Assembly (NCBI GenBank): GCA_018335855.1
Contig: JAGXRM010000055.1
Coordinates: 1 to 64,000, forward strand
Length of the DNA: 64,000 bases
DNA from: Clostridiales bacterium
GTDB lineage: Bacteria > Bacillota > Dethiobacteria > Dethiobacterales > Dethiobacteraceae
Direction: 5' to 3'
The notes under the pieces are model-generated. The model searched no databases. It worked only from the letters and a program-made list of their open reading frames with translations, and had not been told where the DNA came from. Numbering within the stretch: the first letter of the stretch is position 1; the number at the start of each line of letters is the position of its first letter. A program made the position numbers and the translations under genes. This document shows, in pieces, positions 46,207 through 54,171 of the stretch.

Positions 46207-47166
46207 ATGAAAAAGAATCTTAGATTACTGTTGCTTGTGCTTTTAATCGGTTTAATGATTTTTAGTGTGGTAGGTTGCGGCAAATCAACAACACCAACTC
46301 CGCCGCCCGTTGCGGAAGAACCCGTTGCTGAAGAACCCGAAGCGCTTGATCCTCAGCAGGTGCTACTTGATGCCGCTAAGGCATATTTCCCCAAAGTTGC
46401 GGATAGCAACAATATTATTCCCTCGGAAGATGTAAAGGACATGCTGGAATCCAATCCAGATTCCGTATTAATCATCGATATCCGCAGCGCAGAAGATTTT
46501 GAAGCCGGCCACATCCCTGGAGCGGTCCACAGCCCGTGGGCAAATGTTGGAGAAATCATGGATCGTATTCCCCGCAATAAGCCTGTTGTGGTTGCTTGTT
46601 ACAGCGGCCAGACAGCTGGCCAGACTATCGGCGCACTGAGAGCAGCAGGATTTGACAATGTGAAGTCCCTGTTTTACGGAATTAAGCTTGGCTGGACCGG
46701 GAAAAGCGGGTTTGAGCTGGAAGGTACCGGCATGGTAGCCGCTGCCGATCTGCCGGTAGTATCCGCCCCCACTAGCGAAGAAGAAGAAATTCTTTGGCAG
46801 GCCGCCAAAGATTACTTCCCCAAGGTGGCAACCTCAGCCGAAGGAAACAAAATTATTCCCGGGGCGGACCTGTACGCTGCGCTTCAGGATAACCCAAGTT
46901 CTTTCCATGTTATTGATATCCGCAGCGCCGAGCACTTCGCGGAAGGCCATATCGAGCACTCCGTTCACAGCCCGTGGTCCAAGTTCGGTGATTTGCTAGA
47001 AGGGCTACCCACAAACCGTCCGATTGTTGTAGCATGCTATTCCGGCCAGACGGCGGGACAGACCGTGGGCATACTGCGTATGATGGGTTACGACGCTTAC
47101 TCACTCTTTTACGGTGTACGTGACGGTTATGTCGCCAAAGACAATCTGCCGCTCGTTACAAACTAA
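46207..47166 (+). CDS. Lipoprotein with two rhodanese domains
   Basis: 319-residue protein with a lipobox ending VVGC (Cys24) and a Pro/Glu-rich linker. Two rhodanese domains have nearly identical active sites, VVACYSGQTAGQTIGALRAAG (first, about 126) and VVACYSGQTAGQTVGILRMMG (second, about 278). Each is preceded by VxIIDIRSAEDFEAGHIPG-type segments. Both catalytic Cys are kept, so sulfur or selenium transfer is possible on the outer face. The domains share a KxYFPKVA repeat start, showing internal duplication. It lies 93 bases after the Sec cytochrome and likely works with it. Confidence 0.85.
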   Translation: MKKNLRLLLLVLLIGLMIFSVVGCGKSTTPTPPPVAEEPVAEEPEALDPQQVLLDAAKAYFPKVADSNNIIPSEDVKDMLESNPDSVLIIDIRSAEDFEAGHIPGAVHSPWANVGEIMDRIPRNKPVVVACYSGQTAGQTIGALRAAGFDNVKSLFYGIKLGWTGKSGFELEGTGMVAAADLPVVSAPTSEEEEILWQAAKDYFPKVATSAEGNKIIPGADLYAALQDNPSSFHVIDIRSAEHFAEGHIEHSVHSPWSKFGDLLEGLPTNRPIVVACYSGQTAGQTVGILRMMGYDAYSLFYGVRDGYVAKDNLPLVTN

Positions 47167-47181
47167 CACTAATGCAACAAA

Positions 47182-47209
47182 AAAAACCGGGACACGCGTC
47201 CCGGTTTTT
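47182..47209. terminator. Terminator after the rhodanese lipoprotein
   Basis: AAAACCGGGAC-ACGC-GTCCCGGTTTTT, T tracts on both strands, between convergent genes. Confidence 0.9.
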
Positions 47210-47213
47210 CCTT

Positions 47214-47972
47214 TTATATAGCAGGTTCTTTTAGCATATTAATAAAATTAAGCACTAGCTTAATCTGGTCTTTATCCAGTGTGCAGATATGTCCGATAAG
47301 CATTTGCACTTTAGTGTCAAAGAGAAGCTCTCTAAGTTCTGGCGTGATGCCAACCATTATCCCTTCAGCATCCTCCTGTTCAAGAATCAAAAAGCAGGTG
47401 GATACACCAAGCGCACTGGCAATCCTTTCAATAGTCTTTAATGAAGGCTGAACTTTTCCCGCCTCTAACTGGGCAATCAACCCTGGTGAAACTTCGGCCC
47501 CGCCAGCAAGCTGTTTTTGTGTCATTCCTTTAGCTTCCCGGGTCGTTTTGATTTTTTTACCTGTTGTTATAAGCTTAGACTGGGTATGTAAAAAAACGCT
47601 AACAGGAACGCTAAAGTATCTGCTAATTTTTTGCAGCGTCTGTATGGAAGGCGTTCTTTCTTCCAGTTCAATTTCACTCAGATAGGTCGTTGAGAGATCA
47701 AGATGTTTGCCCAGCTCTTCCAGTGTCAGTTTTTTTTCTTCGCGCATAGCTCTTACTTTATCTCCCAGGCCACGGGTGCTGATATGTATCTTTCCCAGTT
47801 CTTCGTCAAAATCTAGATTTTCAAGCAGAAAATCTAACGCTTTATTCGTTAATTCTCTTTTACCATCTTCAACTTCCTGCAGATAGGCTAAGGGAAGATT
47901 GCAACTGCGGGAAAGCTCTTCTAATGAAATTTTTTGTTTTGTCCTTATCTTTTTCAAGTGTTTTTCCAGCAT
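47214..47972 (-). CDS. Regulator with three XRE helix-turn-helix domains
   Basis: 252-residue protein with three Cro/C1-type HTH units in tandem: residues about 4-56 (ISLEELSRSCNLPLAYLQEV), 69-125 (LTLEELGKHLDLSTTYLSEIE) and 137-193 (MTQKQLAGGAEVSPGLIAQLE), then a C-terminal helical tail of about 55 residues. GGGAGGG precedes ATG. Three domains would allow binding of an extended or multi-site operator. It is convergent with the rhodanese gene; targets unknown. Confidence 0.8.
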   Translation of the reverse strand: MLEKHLKKIRTKQKISLEELSRSCNLPLAYLQEVEDGKRELTNKALDFLLENLDFDEELGKIHISTRGLGDKVRAMREEKKLTLEELGKHLDLSTTYLSEIELEERTPSIQTLQKISRYFSVPVSVFLHTQSKLITTGKKIKTTREAKGMTQKQLAGGAEVSPGLIAQLEAGKVQPSLKTIERIASALGVSTCFLILEQEDAEGIMVGITPELRELLFDTKVQMLIGHICTLDKDQIKLVLNFINMLKEPAI

Positions 47973-48344
47973 GAAAAACCCTCCCGTGTGTTTTTAGCAT
48001 CATTATATCACGGCTATTAGTTTTTGCCCAATAAAAAGCCCCTGTCCTGACCCAGAAGTCTTTTCCCGTATACAGAAGTAAATATGTCATCAGTACGCCA
48101 AAAAAGCCTGCAACTGATAAATGGGCGAGAATGGCGCTGATAAAACCTCCGGGAGTTAAATTTATTATATCGATTACTACCAATGTGGCTTTGGTGACAT
48201 TATTTCCACAACCAAATCACAAGGACCGTCAATGCGCTCCTTTCGCATAATTTCTTTATGACACTATATATTTTTGTATTCCGTGTCAAAATTTTGTCAG
48301 AAAACAAACACACAAGGCCCGAAAATAAAGCCTTGTGTGTTCTT
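47973..48344. other. Gene-poor stretch between the XRE regulator and the toxin gene
   Basis: No supported gene. It contains a perfect 11-base stem at 48308-48340. A minus-strand open frame upstream of the regulator (from about 48183) has one hydrophobic segment but overlaps the regulator by 100 bases and lacks a ribosome site. Confidence 0.5.
48308..48340 (-). terminator. Terminator of the dinJ-yafQ pair
   Basis: ACACACAAGGC-N11-GCCTTGTGTGT; on the minus strand it is followed by TTTGTTTTC, just after the toxin gene. Confidence 0.8.
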
Positions 48345-48623
48345 TTATGTTCTAAACAAATCGGAGTGTGTCCCGGTGCGGGAGGCCACAAGGATGAGTG
48401 TTTCGCTGTCAACCTGATAGATTAGCAGCCAATCGGGGAGAATATGGCATTCCCGAAAGCCGGTATAGTTCCCGACAAGTGCATGGTCACAATGCTTTTC
48501 AGCAAGCGGCTTTTCTTCCAAAAGTGTTTGCAAGACTTCTTGAAGCAAACCTATATTATAGCCACGCTTTTTCATCAGCTTATAGTCTTTGCGAAATTGT
48601 GTAGTCGTTTTTAATGTCAACAT
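48345..48623 (-). CDS. yafQ: YafQ-family (RelE superfamily) mRNA interferase toxin
   Basis: 92-residue toxin with the family pattern TTQFRKDYKLMKKRGYNIGLL at the N-terminus, the central ECHILPDWLLIYQVD and the C-terminal RTGTHSDLF containing the catalytic-type His and terminal Phe. It overlaps the antitoxin gene by 7 bases. Cleaves mRNA on the ribosome in characterised relatives. Signature of an accessory region. Confidence 0.9.
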   Translation of the reverse strand: MLTLKTTTQFRKDYKLMKKRGYNIGLLQEVLQTLLEEKPLAEKHCDHALVGNYTGFRECHILPDWLLIYQVDSETLILVASRTGTHSDLFRT

Positions 48624-48901
48624 TCGTGGTCAAGCTCCTGAAATAGCTCTTTAGCAGAAGCGTAAGATTTCGCCGGGATTTTTCCACTAGTAATGGCTCT
48701 TGCTTCCTGCATAGCTGCTTCGGTTTCAGCATTATAGTTGGGTTGCTTCATCTCAAATGGTAGGCCACCTACCATCAGAGACTGACGCAGGAAAATGTTT
48801 ACCGCATCGGTTAAGGTAATGCCGAACTTGGCAAAAAGCTGCTCTGCTCCCGCTTTAGTTTCCGGGTCAATTCGAATGTTGATGTTTGCCGTCTTTGCCA
48901 T
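48617..48901 (-). CDS. dinJ: DinJ/RelB-family antitoxin
   Basis: 94-residue antitoxin. The ribbon-helix-helix DNA-binding N-terminus AKTANINIRIDPETKAGAEQL is followed by FGITLTDAVNIFLRQSL and a C-terminal toxin-neutralising segment (AKSYASAKELFQELDHE). ATG 48901 follows GGGGGTGAA. The protein is expected to repress its own operon together with YafQ. Confidence 0.9.
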   Translation of the reverse strand: MAKTANINIRIDPETKAGAEQLFAKFGITLTDAVNIFLRQSLMVGGLPFEMKQPNYNAETEAAMQEARAITSGKIPAKSYASAKELFQELDHEC

Positions 48902-49271
48902 AAGTTCACCCCCTTGCAATCCTATTATAGCCAAATGTGCTCACAATGTCAACACAATGAGATAAGTTTTAGCGTCCATGCGCTACTAGATATGCAGTCC
49001 AAAAAAACAAGTTATAACAACTTCAAGTTTATTCTCATGAGCATTATTCGATTGAAAGGTTTTTTGCAAATGAATAAGAAATTTTTGCCAGTTGAGAACC
49101 AAAAAACCGTTATTTCTGATATTGAAATGGTATAAAGCCAGAGGATTCAGATGGCGATGAATTGGATTGCGTGGTGCTAGCCGGAGATCCTATTTTTTCT
49201 GGACGTATGGTATTTCCGAATACGATTCCTTATCAGGCCGAGCAGGAAAGATTCTAAAAGCCAGTCTACAA
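48902..49271. other. Region with a possible decayed gene end
   Basis: No intact gene. On the plus strand 49126-49257 is open in one frame and reads protein-like (VVLAGDPIFSGRMVFPNTIP, then YQAEQERF and stop) with no start or ribosome site, so it may be the remains of an unidentified gene. The rest is AT-rich without visible signals. Confidence 0.35.
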
Positions 49272-50429
49272 TCAATGGGTGATTTGACCAGACATTATTT
49301 TACGAATCAGCGGCTTTGCCGTAAGTGGCAAATCATCAAGAATGAGCCCGTTGGTCCAGTCGGCCTGAACATGGCCCTGCATGACATACTGGAGAAGGGT
49401 CGCTTCCTGTGTTATGGCCTGTTTAATCTTTTTTAGTGTGCTTATTTTATCCGGTTGGCCAAACCCTATTTTCATAAATTCGTTAATAGAAGTAATCTCT
49501 GTCTTCTCCAAATACTCAAAAATCTTTTGCTCCAGGTTTTGACGGGATCCAAGTATTTTTTGAACCGACTGCATGTACTGTTCAGAACTGGCTGCACCTA
49601 TGGCTCTGGCCGCTAGAATTCCGGAAATACAGGCTATGTCAATGCCTCCACCGTGTAAGGGAGAAGCCAGTCCTGCGGCATCCCCCACCAACAGTGTATT
49701 GCCAAGAACCAGTTCTTTTCGGCGTAAAAGAGGTATGGGGCCACCGGTTTGCCTGAGAATCTGATAATGGTCAAGTTGCTCTTTTTCAATAATCCGTTTT
49801 AATTCTTGATGAATCTGAAGTCCGCTACTGCGCTTGCCAAACCAGCCCACACCTACATTTGCACAGTCCCGGGCTTTGGGAAAAACCCAATAATAGCCAC
49901 AATAATGCGGTTCAACTGCCACTTTTATTTTACCAAACAAAGAGGAAAAATCCCCGGCGAGGGTATACTGTGCTGTCATTCCCAGACGGACTGGCGGCAG
50001 CTTAAACTTTGCTTTTGAAACCGGTGATACACCACTGCTATCTACAATCCAGTCATAATCACTTTGCAAGCATGAAAAATTAATAGCGGTAACAGGTGTA
50101 TTCTCGTAGAGTTGACAGCCGCGCCGACAGGCATCCTCTGCCAACGCTTTTTGCCACTCCGACCGGTCGATTACCCACAGATGAAGGCCGGTACAATCTA
50201 CAGTAAAGGTATCTATAGCAGAAAGTATAGCTTCCTTGACTTTACAGCGGATACCAGCGATGGGAGGGTCTAAAAGTTTGAGCAAATCAAAAAAACCTTC
50301 TGCACAGGAAATACGTTCCCCAACGGACGCTTTTTCAAAGATTGTAACCGATAAACCAAGGGAAGCTGCCTCACGGGCCGCACTAAGTCCCCCGGGACCG
50401 GCTCCAATGATGGCCACCTTATCCCCCAT
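49272..50429 (-). CDS. Geranylgeranyl reductase-family FAD-dependent oxidoreductase
   Basis: 385-residue flavoprotein. N-terminal Rossmann motif VAIIGAGPGGLSAAREAASLG (about 5-25), the central PHYCGYYWVFPKARDCANVGVG (about 185) and C-terminal FAD motif LLVGDAAGLASPLHGGGI (about 267) are those of geranylgeranyl reductases and related archaeal/bacterial proteins. It lacks obvious membrane segments. In Firmicutes such enzymes may reduce isoprenoids or act in corrinoid or electron-transfer contexts; substrate not assigned. Confidence 0.82.
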   Translation of the reverse strand: MGDKVAIIGAGPGGLSAAREAASLGLSVTIFEKASVGERISCAEGFFDLLKLLDPPIAGIRCKVKEAILSAIDTFTVDCTGLHLWVIDRSEWQKALAEDACRRGCQLYENTPVTAINFSCLQSDYDWIVDSSGVSPVSKAKFKLPPVRLGMTAQYTLAGDFSSLFGKIKVAVEPHYCGYYWVFPKARDCANVGVGWFGKRSSGLQIHQELKRIIEKEQLDHYQILRQTGGPIPLLRRKELVLGNTLLVGDAAGLASPLHGGGIDIACISGILAARAIGAASSEQYMQSVQKILGSRQNLEQKIFEYLEKTEITSINEFMKIGFGQPDKISTLKKIKQAITQEATLLQYVMQGHVQADWTNGLILDDLPLTAKPLIRKIMSGQITH

Positions 50430-50465
50430 TTTCTCTACCTCCGCGCTTTTAACTGTTACTACATA

Positions 50466-50852
50466 CTATTTGACAGGGTAACAGCAGATGCATTTATTAA
50501 TACTTTCTGTATCTGTCTGACCCAGATGAATTGTCAGTTCTCCCGCTCCCGCAGTGATATTCAGTTTTTTAACATCAAGCATTGATAAATCCAAATCAGC
50601 ACGGGTCACACCGGTTCTGAATACTATTTCCGCCGGCACCCTCTCTGCCATAGAGAATTCCCAACGTGAAGGGGAGTCGCCTATGCTCCAGGAACGAGAT
50701 TCATCACCAATTATAATTTGTGCCAAGCTTCCACTTCTATGCACATTGATTTCCGGTCCACAGTGAACCCACGGTGTATTGGGAAGAACACAGCAAAAAA
50801 GCCGCCGAAAGATAATCCAATTAATAACTGTATAAAACCGTGTAAATGGCAA
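50466..50852 (-). pseudogene. Fragment of a LiaF/DUF2154-type envelope protein
   Basis: The reading frame ends with RADLDLSMLDVKKLNITAGAG and GELTIHLGQ, the repeat pattern of the C-terminal toast-rack domain of LiaF-like proteins. The N-terminal portion that would carry transmembrane helices lies in a different frame (hydrophobic stretch near 50790-50850), and the end degenerates after the motif. I interpret it as a frameshifted or truncated remnant; a short live protein cannot be excluded. Confidence 0.4.
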
Positions 50853-50894
50853 AAAACTATAATGTATTTAAATAATTTTTTGAGGAGCAAACTC

Positions 50895-51112
50895 ATGACT
50901 GTTCAGTCAGATTTAAAAACAGCTATTGCCGCATGTGAAAGCGCTAAAGGCAACTACGATACTTTTGCGCAGTCTACCGAAGACGAAGCTGCCAAAACAA
51001 TGTTTCAGCAAATGAGCCAAGATATGACAACCATCTCCAGCAACTAAACAGCCGTATGAAATATATTACTGAAAGCAATCCAATGAATCAGGGCCAACAA
51101 CAGCAACAATAA
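50895..51112 (+). pseudogene. DUF1657 protein, frameshifted near its end
   Basis: ATG 50895 follows TGAGGAG. The first 50 codons (MTVQSDLKTAIAACESAKGN ...) match DUF1657 proteins. The frame stops at TAA 51045, but a +1 frame continues directly with LNSRMKYITESNPMNQGQ and a Gln run to TAA 51110-51112, restoring the usual about 70-residue length. One base appears to be missing near 51043. DUF1657 proteins are small sporulation-associated proteins in Bacilli and Clostridia. Confidence 0.65.
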
Positions 51113-51133
51113 GTAAGAGGCTGCCGTACAACA

Positions 51134-51378
51134 TGATATGCTCCCCTTGTAGTAGACAGTTGAAATAATAAAACTGTTAATTACAAGGATGAGCTATTTT
51201 TGTGCCTCACTGGGTGAAAGTATCAGGGCCAGATAAGGTTGCAGCTATTGAAAAATATCTTCGAGACGAAGATTCACTTAGTCATATAGCCACTCAGCTA
51301 GGTGTCCGTGTGCCATCCATCAGAAAATGGCTTAACAAGTATCAATCATTAGGTCCTGACAGCCTGCTTAATCAATGA
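51134..51378 (+). mobile_element. 5' fragment of an IS3/IS150-type insertion sequence
   Basis: A terminal repeat-like TGATATGCTCCCCTTGTAGT is followed by a short ORF at GTG 51202. It encodes an HTH transposase N-terminus (SLSHIATQLGVRVPSIRKWL, ending SLLNQ-stop). The rest of the transposase (OrfB with DDE residues) is absent. The element ends abruptly against an nrfA fragment at about 51377, showing deletion after insertion. Confidence 0.7.
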
Positions 51379-51640
51379 AATTGGCCGCCAGGAAATGCGA
51401 ACCTTGGTCTGCGCCCAGTGCCATGTTACCTACTACCTCGACCCTAAAACAGCAGAGGTCAAAATCCCCTGGTCGCAAGAACCAAATATAAATGCGGTTG
51501 AAAACTACTTTTCTGCCTCTCTTTTCCGCGAATGGACACATACCATGACCGAGGCTGATTTAGTTAAGCTACGCCATCAGGACTACGAATTTTTCCTGGG
51601 CAGTAATCATTTTGAGGCCGGCGTAACCTGTGTCGATTAG
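51377..51640 (+). pseudogene. Internal fragment of cytochrome c nitrite reductase (nrfA)
   Basis: The frame GRQEMRTLVCAQCHVTYYLD (CxxCH haem), then VKIPWSQ and VKLRHQDYEFFLG through GVTCVD-stop matches the middle of NrfA, the pentahaem ammonia-forming nitrite reductase. The next haem motif (usually ADCHMP) is lost to the stop. It is missing both ends and abuts the IS fragment, so it is a relic. Confidence 0.75.
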
Positions 51641-51669
51641 GACACCTTACTAAGTAAAGGGAGGTATAA

Positions 51670-52185
51670 ATGATGTTGCGAGACGCTTATGAGCTCATGA
51701 AATTACTCCCAATTGGGACTGAGGCTGTGAAATTCGAACTCAAGGATATTTTTGGAAATATAGTTACACTAGACGATTTTTTGGGTAAGTATTGGGTAGT
51801 GCTGGAGTTTGGCTCCTTCACGTGACCTCCCTTCCGGAGCCAGATGGCTCCCATGGAGAGCGTAGCCGCTGAATTAAAATCAAAGCCCGTACGATTTTTA
51901 ATCATTTACACTCGTGAAGCCCACCCCGGCCAATATAATTTTAAGCATATTCCTCAACACTGCAACATAGAAGACAAGAGCAAGATGGCAGCAATGCTTC
52001 AACAAGAAACTGGCTTGGAAAACAGAACCATATTGATTGATGATATTAATGATTCTGTAACGAGAACGTATCGGGGATTTCCCAACAAGGCGTATATCAT
52101 TGGCCTTAACGGCAAAATAGTTTACGCCGATCGCTGGGCTTCTGCCGATAGAATCAGTAAAGAGGTACACAGTCTCTTGAAATAA
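51670..52185 (+). CDS. Iodothyronine deiodinase-like selenoprotein (TGA 51823-51825 read as Sec)
   Basis: Read-through gives 171 residues. VVLEFGSFTUPPFRSQM places Sec52 exactly where vertebrate deiodinases have NFGSCTUPPF. Downstream, FLIIYTREAHPGQYNFK matches the deiodinase VIYIEEAH region, and the C-terminal half is a thioredoxin-like fold with RTILIDDINDSVTRTYRGFP and KAYIIGLNGKIVYADRW. AAAGGGAGG precedes the paired ATG codons at 51670 and 51673. A hairpin of SECIS form follows the TGA. Thyroid hormone is not the substrate; a peroxidase or reductive dehalogenation role is open. It lies downstream of decayed genes and carries its own ribosome site. Confidence 0.88.
51836..51851 (+). promoter_or_regulatory. 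Candidate SECIS hairpin in the deiodinase-like gene
   Basis: GGAGCC-AGAT-GGCTCC, a perfect 6-base stem. The loop starts 17 bases after the TGA and has G as its second base. Confidence 0.75.
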
Positions 52186-52274
52186 CTATAAACAAGTAAC
52201 TGACTATGCTCAGGAACATTACAGTGAATAATTACCAAAAGCATCTCTGAATTTACAAATTTCATAATGAAAAG

Positions 52275-52305
52275 CAAAGTGGGCTTTAATTCGTAGCCCA
52301 CTTTG
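52275..52305 (+). terminator. Terminator after the deiodinase-like gene
   Basis: CAAAGTGGGCT-TTAATTCGT-AGCCCACTTTG, 11-base stem, then GTGTATTTATT. Confidence 0.75.
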
Positions 52306-52405
52306 TGTATTTATTAAATGTATAAGAGGTTTTCATTTATAATTTCCACAGAATAAGTTAAGCGAAAACATCAATAATAAATATAATAAGGGAAGGTGAT
52401 TTTCT

Positions 52406-53515
52406 TTGAAGATGTTTACTGCCAAAAGAGCTGCTTTACTTATACTGGTTGCAGGGATTATTTTTTTTGTATCCTCCCTGCTCTTAAATGATACCCGGGG
52501 GCAAAAGGAACCGGATGATCCAAATATTCCTGAAGAAGAACAGCAAGCTCTGGATAAATTTTTTCTAAACCTTAAATCAGGAGGGCCCTCTAAAGATGGA
52601 ATTCCCCCTATTGAAAACCCCAATTATCTATCCATAACTGACGCCGATGAAAATATTGATGATAATGAGGTCGTATTTGTTGTTGAATCTAGTGATGGTG
52701 TTTTTATTTATCGTCAGCGAATTCTTGCCTGGCATGAAATCGTAAATGAAACGTTTTCAGGGGAGAAGATGAGCATTACCTACTGCCCCTTGACTGGTTC
52801 TGCTGTAGGCTTTAAGGGGGCTGTTTCCAGAGGGGAAACCACCTTTGGAACATCGGGTAAGCTTTTAAACAGTAACTTGGTGATGTATGACCGGTTAACA
52901 GGCAGCTATATTCCTCAGTTGCTGGGAAAGGCTATCAATGGGAACTTAAAGGGAGAAAGACTGGATGAATTTCCAATTATCTGGACTAGGTGGTTTAAAG
53001 CAAAATCATTTTATGAAGAAGCCCAGGTTTTATCAGAAAAGACAGGTTTTATCAGAAATTATCGAGGGGATCCTTATGGCTCATATCTGGAAAAAAACAA
53101 TTACTATGATAGCGGTGGAGCTTTATTTCCCGTCATGCATCAAGATAACAGATTTGAGCCAAAAGAAGTTGTCATGGCTGGAAGAGTAAATGAAACACCT
53201 TTTGCTATTTTAAAGCAAAAGATTAGGAGCGAAAAAGTGATGAACCTGGAACTTGAAAACATCCCATTGGTCGCTCTTTATGATGGGGAGCTGGATACGG
53301 TGAGAATTTTTAGAAGAATGGATCAGGATCAAACGTTAACCTTTAGATTTGAAAACGGTGATTTTCTTGATGAAAATACCATGTCAATATGGAATGAAAG
53401 AGGAGCAGCGGTGGAAGGACAACAGCAAGGCGCCCAGCTGGAAGCTATAAATTCTTTTGACGTAATGTGGTTTGCCTGGGTTGCATTTCACCCTGAAACA
53501 GAAGTTTATGAATAG
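52406..53515 (+). CDS. DUF3179 domain protein, membrane-anchored
   Basis: 369-residue protein with an N-terminal anchor (about 8-26, ALLILVAGIIFFVSSLLL) and a DUF3179 domain. RILAWHEIVNETFSGEKMSI and TYCPLTGSAVGFKG are the family signature with its single conserved Cys, followed by TTFGTSGKLLNSNLVMYDR. TTG 52406 follows GGGAAGGTGAT. It probably faces the outside. Function unknown; the Cys in a YCPLTG loop suggests a redox or metal role. It overlaps the next membrane-protein gene by 8 bases. Confidence 0.82.
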   Translation: MKMFTAKRAALLILVAGIIFFVSSLLLNDTRGQKEPDDPNIPEEEQQALDKFFLNLKSGGPSKDGIPPIENPNYLSITDADENIDDNEVVFVVESSDGVFIYRQRILAWHEIVNETFSGEKMSITYCPLTGSAVGFKGAVSRGETTFGTSGKLLNSNLVMYDRLTGSYIPQLLGKAINGNLKGERLDEFPIIWTRWFKAKSFYEEAQVLSEKTGFIRNYRGDPYGSYLEKNNYYDSGGALFPVMHQDNRFEPKEVVMAGRVNETPFAILKQKIRSEKVMNLELENIPLVALYDGELDTVRIFRRMDQDQTLTFRFENGDFLDENTMSIWNERGAAVEGQQQGAQLEAINSFDVMWFAWVAFHPETEVYE

Positions 53516-54074
53516 GAACAATAGTTTGCACAAAATACGCAATATCTTAAAAAATAAAAGTGCATTAATTCCTGGAATAGTTATAGGTACTGTTTATTTT
53601 ATTCTATACCTGATAAGCATAAATCACTTGTTCTTAGCAGTTGGTGAATTTGAGATAGCTGTGATTGATAATCCTGGATCGAAATTTTTTACAATGAGAG
53701 CGCCTTTTTTATGGGAACCGATTGCCTCGATTTCATTCTTTGGGTTAAAGCTCTTTATTGCCCCTTTAAATATACTAATAGGGGTACTCCTTTCTCTGAT
53801 GGTGATGCTAAATATAGCGGTGGCCGTTTTTAGCTATCGATGCAAAAGATCTTGCCGCACCAACTTAGGCTACTCCTTTGCCGGCTTTTTGCCGGCTATG
53901 CTCACTGGTTTCGCCTGTTGTGCACCAACTTTTGTCATTGCTCTGGCACCAGTGCTGTCTTCCTTTACGGTATTCTTTGTTTCACTTCAGCCGTTTTTAA
54001 TCCCATTCAGTGTAGCAGTTATGACTCTGGGTTTGCTCTGGAGCCTATCGAGAATAACTGAACTTAATATCTAA
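53508..54074 (+). CDS. Polytopic membrane protein with a Cys-Cys motif, unrecognised
   Basis: 188-residue protein with four to five hydrophobic helices and MLTGFACCAPTFVIALAPVL in the third membrane segment. The paired Cys in a helix next to Pro resembles thiol-relay membrane proteins, but the family is not recognised. ATG 53508 overlaps the DUF3179 stop (ATGAATAG), so they are translationally coupled and may form a two-protein unit. Confidence 0.7.
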   Translation: MNRNNSLHKIRNILKNKSALIPGIVIGTVYFILYLISINHLFLAVGEFEIAVIDNPGSKFFTMRAPFLWEPIASISFFGLKLFIAPLNILIGVLLSLMVMLNIAVAVFSYRCKRSCRTNLGYSFAGFLPAMLTGFACCAPTFVIALAPVLSSFTVFFVSLQPFLIPFSVAVMTLGLLWSLSRITELNI

Positions 54075-54171
54075 CATAATCTATATTTTAACAGGGCCTC
54101 TTTTCTGTTTGTTATCTCTTGTTTTACTTTTTCCAATCCAAAGCATTTCGAGGAACATTTTCAGTTGACTA

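Noticed and set aside
47869-48183. 104-codon minus-strand frame with one hydrophobic segment
   Set aside because: Overlaps the start of the triple-HTH gene by about 100 bases and has no convincing start; left unassigned.
48200-48412. 70-codon minus-strand frame
   Set aside because: Overlaps the toxin gene and a terminator; looks random.
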